This document shows, piece after piece, positions 63,112 to 64,000 of a stretch of 64,000 bases of DNA. Source of the DNA: SZUA-309 sp050185825 (GTDB lineage: Bacteria > Pseudomonadota > Gammaproteobacteria > Pseudomonadales > Azotimanducaceae); the NCBI GenBank assembly GCA_050185825.1, contig JBFWZA010000003.1, forward strand, positions 248,001 to 312,000, read 5' to 3'. Made by a program: the position numbers and the translations under genes. A model generated the notes under the pieces. It searched no databases and was not told the origin of the DNA. It worked only from the letters and a program-made list of their open reading frames with translations. The first letter of the stretch is position 1; each line of letters starts with the position of its first letter.

Positions 63112-64000
63112 TCGTAGACATCGAATGTGACATCCCGACCCGCGAGGCCCGTGAGGCCGACCTCGCCAACCTGAATGCCGAAGACCCGGGCATGGCTAAC
63201 TACGTGAACATCTTCGGCACTCAATGGGCCGATGAGGCCGGCATGCCGCGCGAGGAGTTCGAAGCGTTGAAAGTAGAACTGCCGCCAATGCAGCTACGTC
63301 GGGCGATCGCGGCAAGAGCGGTCGACAATGCCCCGACAGAAGCTGAATTCATCGCCAGTCTAGACGCCGCCGGTATCACAGTTGCTTGCATCGGCACCGG
63401 TCGGCACGCGTCCGCGGAGCATACCTTCGACCTGGCGGACCGCCATCCAGACCGTTTCATTCCCTGGGCCAGGATCAATGCCCACGAGCAGGAGGCAGGT
63501 GCAACCCGACTGGAGCGCATGGTCAAGGAACGTGGACTCCGGGGACTCGAGATCTCGTGCTTCCGGGATCGCGCCTACGCCAACGATCCGCGTTACTACC
63601 CGGTGTATGCCAAGTGCGTGGAACTGGGTATTCCGGCCCGGGTGTACTGCACCATGAGCTACGCATCGGACAGACCCATGGACCTCGGCCGACCGCTCTA
63701 TCTGGATCGGGTCTGTGTGGATTTCCCCGATCTCACCGTCATCGCGGGATTGGGTGGCTGGCCCTGGGTGCCGGAGCTGGTGGGGGCGGCCCGACGGCAT
63801 GCAAACCTCTACATCGATCTGGCTGCCCACCGACCCCGGAACCTGCCGAAGCCCGGCAGCGGCTGGGAGATGATGCTGCAGTTCGGCAACACGCTGCTGC
63901 AGGATAAGATGCTGTTCGCCAGCTCGTGGATGACGCTGGGCATGACACCCGCCGAGGTCGTTGCGGAGTACGATGAGCTGCCGTTGCGGGATTCCGTGCG
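63108..64000 (+). CDS. Amidohydrolase-fold protein with lost metal ligands (cut by right edge)
   Basis: 297 codons are visible; the gene continues past the window. The sequence follows the amidohydrolase 2/ACMSD fold (VDFPDLTVIAGLGGWPWVPELVGAARRHANLYIDLAA; then DKMLFASSWMTLGMTPAEVVAEY). Metal positions are replaced: the N-terminal HxH/ExH reads ECD (VDIECDIPT), the middle His position reads VYCTMS, the VxxPHxG His is Leu, and the GSD Asp is Ser (ASSWMT). An intact relative is at 7917 for comparison. It is coupled to the CoA transferase by ATGA. Likely a metal-independent or structural member. Confidence 0.88.
   Translation, partial: MIVDIECDIPTREAREADLANLNAEDPGMANYVNIFGTQWADEAGMPREEFEALKVELPPMQLRRAIAARAVDNAPTEAEFIASLDAAGITVACIGTGRHASAEHTFDLADRHPDRFIPWARINAHEQEAGATRLERMVKERGLRGLEISCFRDRAYANDPRYYPVYAKCVELGIPARVYCTMSYASDRPMDLGRPLYLDRVCVDFPDLTVIAGLGGWPWVPELVGAARRHANLYIDLAAHRPRNLPKPGSGWEMMLQFGNTLLQDKMLFASSWMTLGMTPAEVVAEYDELPLRDSV

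Overview
The window is 64 kb of visibly G+C-rich bacterial chromosome, densely packed, with many ATGA/GTGA/TGATG stop-start overlaps and frequent GTG and TTG starts. I saw no rRNA, tRNA, CRISPR array, insertion sequence or phage gene. A complete Ada protein, MpaA, a DUF2239/GIY-YIG pair, a FleQ-like activator and an RlmK-type methyltransferase fit a gammaproteobacterium. The abundance of oxygenases, hydrolases, a flavin-dependent luciferase-like enzyme and a CoA transferase suggests a free-living degrader of aromatic or alicyclic compounds. The genus cannot be fixed from the sequence.

Layout. 1-2.7 kb (minus): tannase/feruloyl esterase followed by two aminotransferases. 2.8-7 kb (plus): an archaeal-type S-adenosylmethionine synthetase coupled to an unknown protein, then a hotdog thioesterase coupled to a serine hydrolase. 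7-17.6 kb: a catabolic island around a divergent TetR regulator, holding an extradiol dioxygenase, FAH-family hydrolase, MhpA-like hydroxylase, formylglycine sulfatase, Baeyer-Villiger monooxygenase plus alpha/beta hydrolase, and an ACMSD-type amidohydrolase. 17.8-31.7 kb: mixed genes including TrkH, a beta-helix lipoprotein, a lipoprotein deacylase with a serine hydrolase, a pirin/nitroreductase pair opposite LysR, GIY-YIG opposite DUF2239, a CmcJ-type oxygenase with an LLM flavoenzyme, and periplasmic MsrA.

31.7-45.2 kb is the most unusual part. On the minus strand a 16-residue peptide gene (MKVKTKVKAGSIVWNN) with a near-perfect Shine-Dalgarno is followed by a UUCG-loop terminator, then an HlyD-type adaptor, a C39-peptidase ABC exporter, a second ABC exporter and a very large periplasmic-sensing hybrid histidine kinase. 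Upstream lie a soluble PAS hybrid kinase and a divergent FleQ-like sigma-54 activator without a phosphoacceptor. This resembles a ribosomal-peptide export and signalling locus of the NHLM type, but with an exceptionally small candidate precursor and an unusual set of regulators.

45.2-54.2 kb: DUF938 methyltransferase, Ada overlapped by a DNA-repair-type 2OG oxygenase, an overlapping VOC-VOC-ArsR-SRPBCC operon, MpaA, LysR and alcohol dehydrogenase, DUF2238 membrane protein, cytidine deaminase. 54.3-64 kb: a two-part secreted esterase, periplasmic KatG with a strong terminator, a stand-alone RlmK-type methyltransferase, and a plus-strand operon made of a dicarboxylate-type symporter fused to a solute-binding domain, a CaiB-type CoA transferase, and an amidohydrolase-fold protein that has lost its metal ligands and runs off the right edge.
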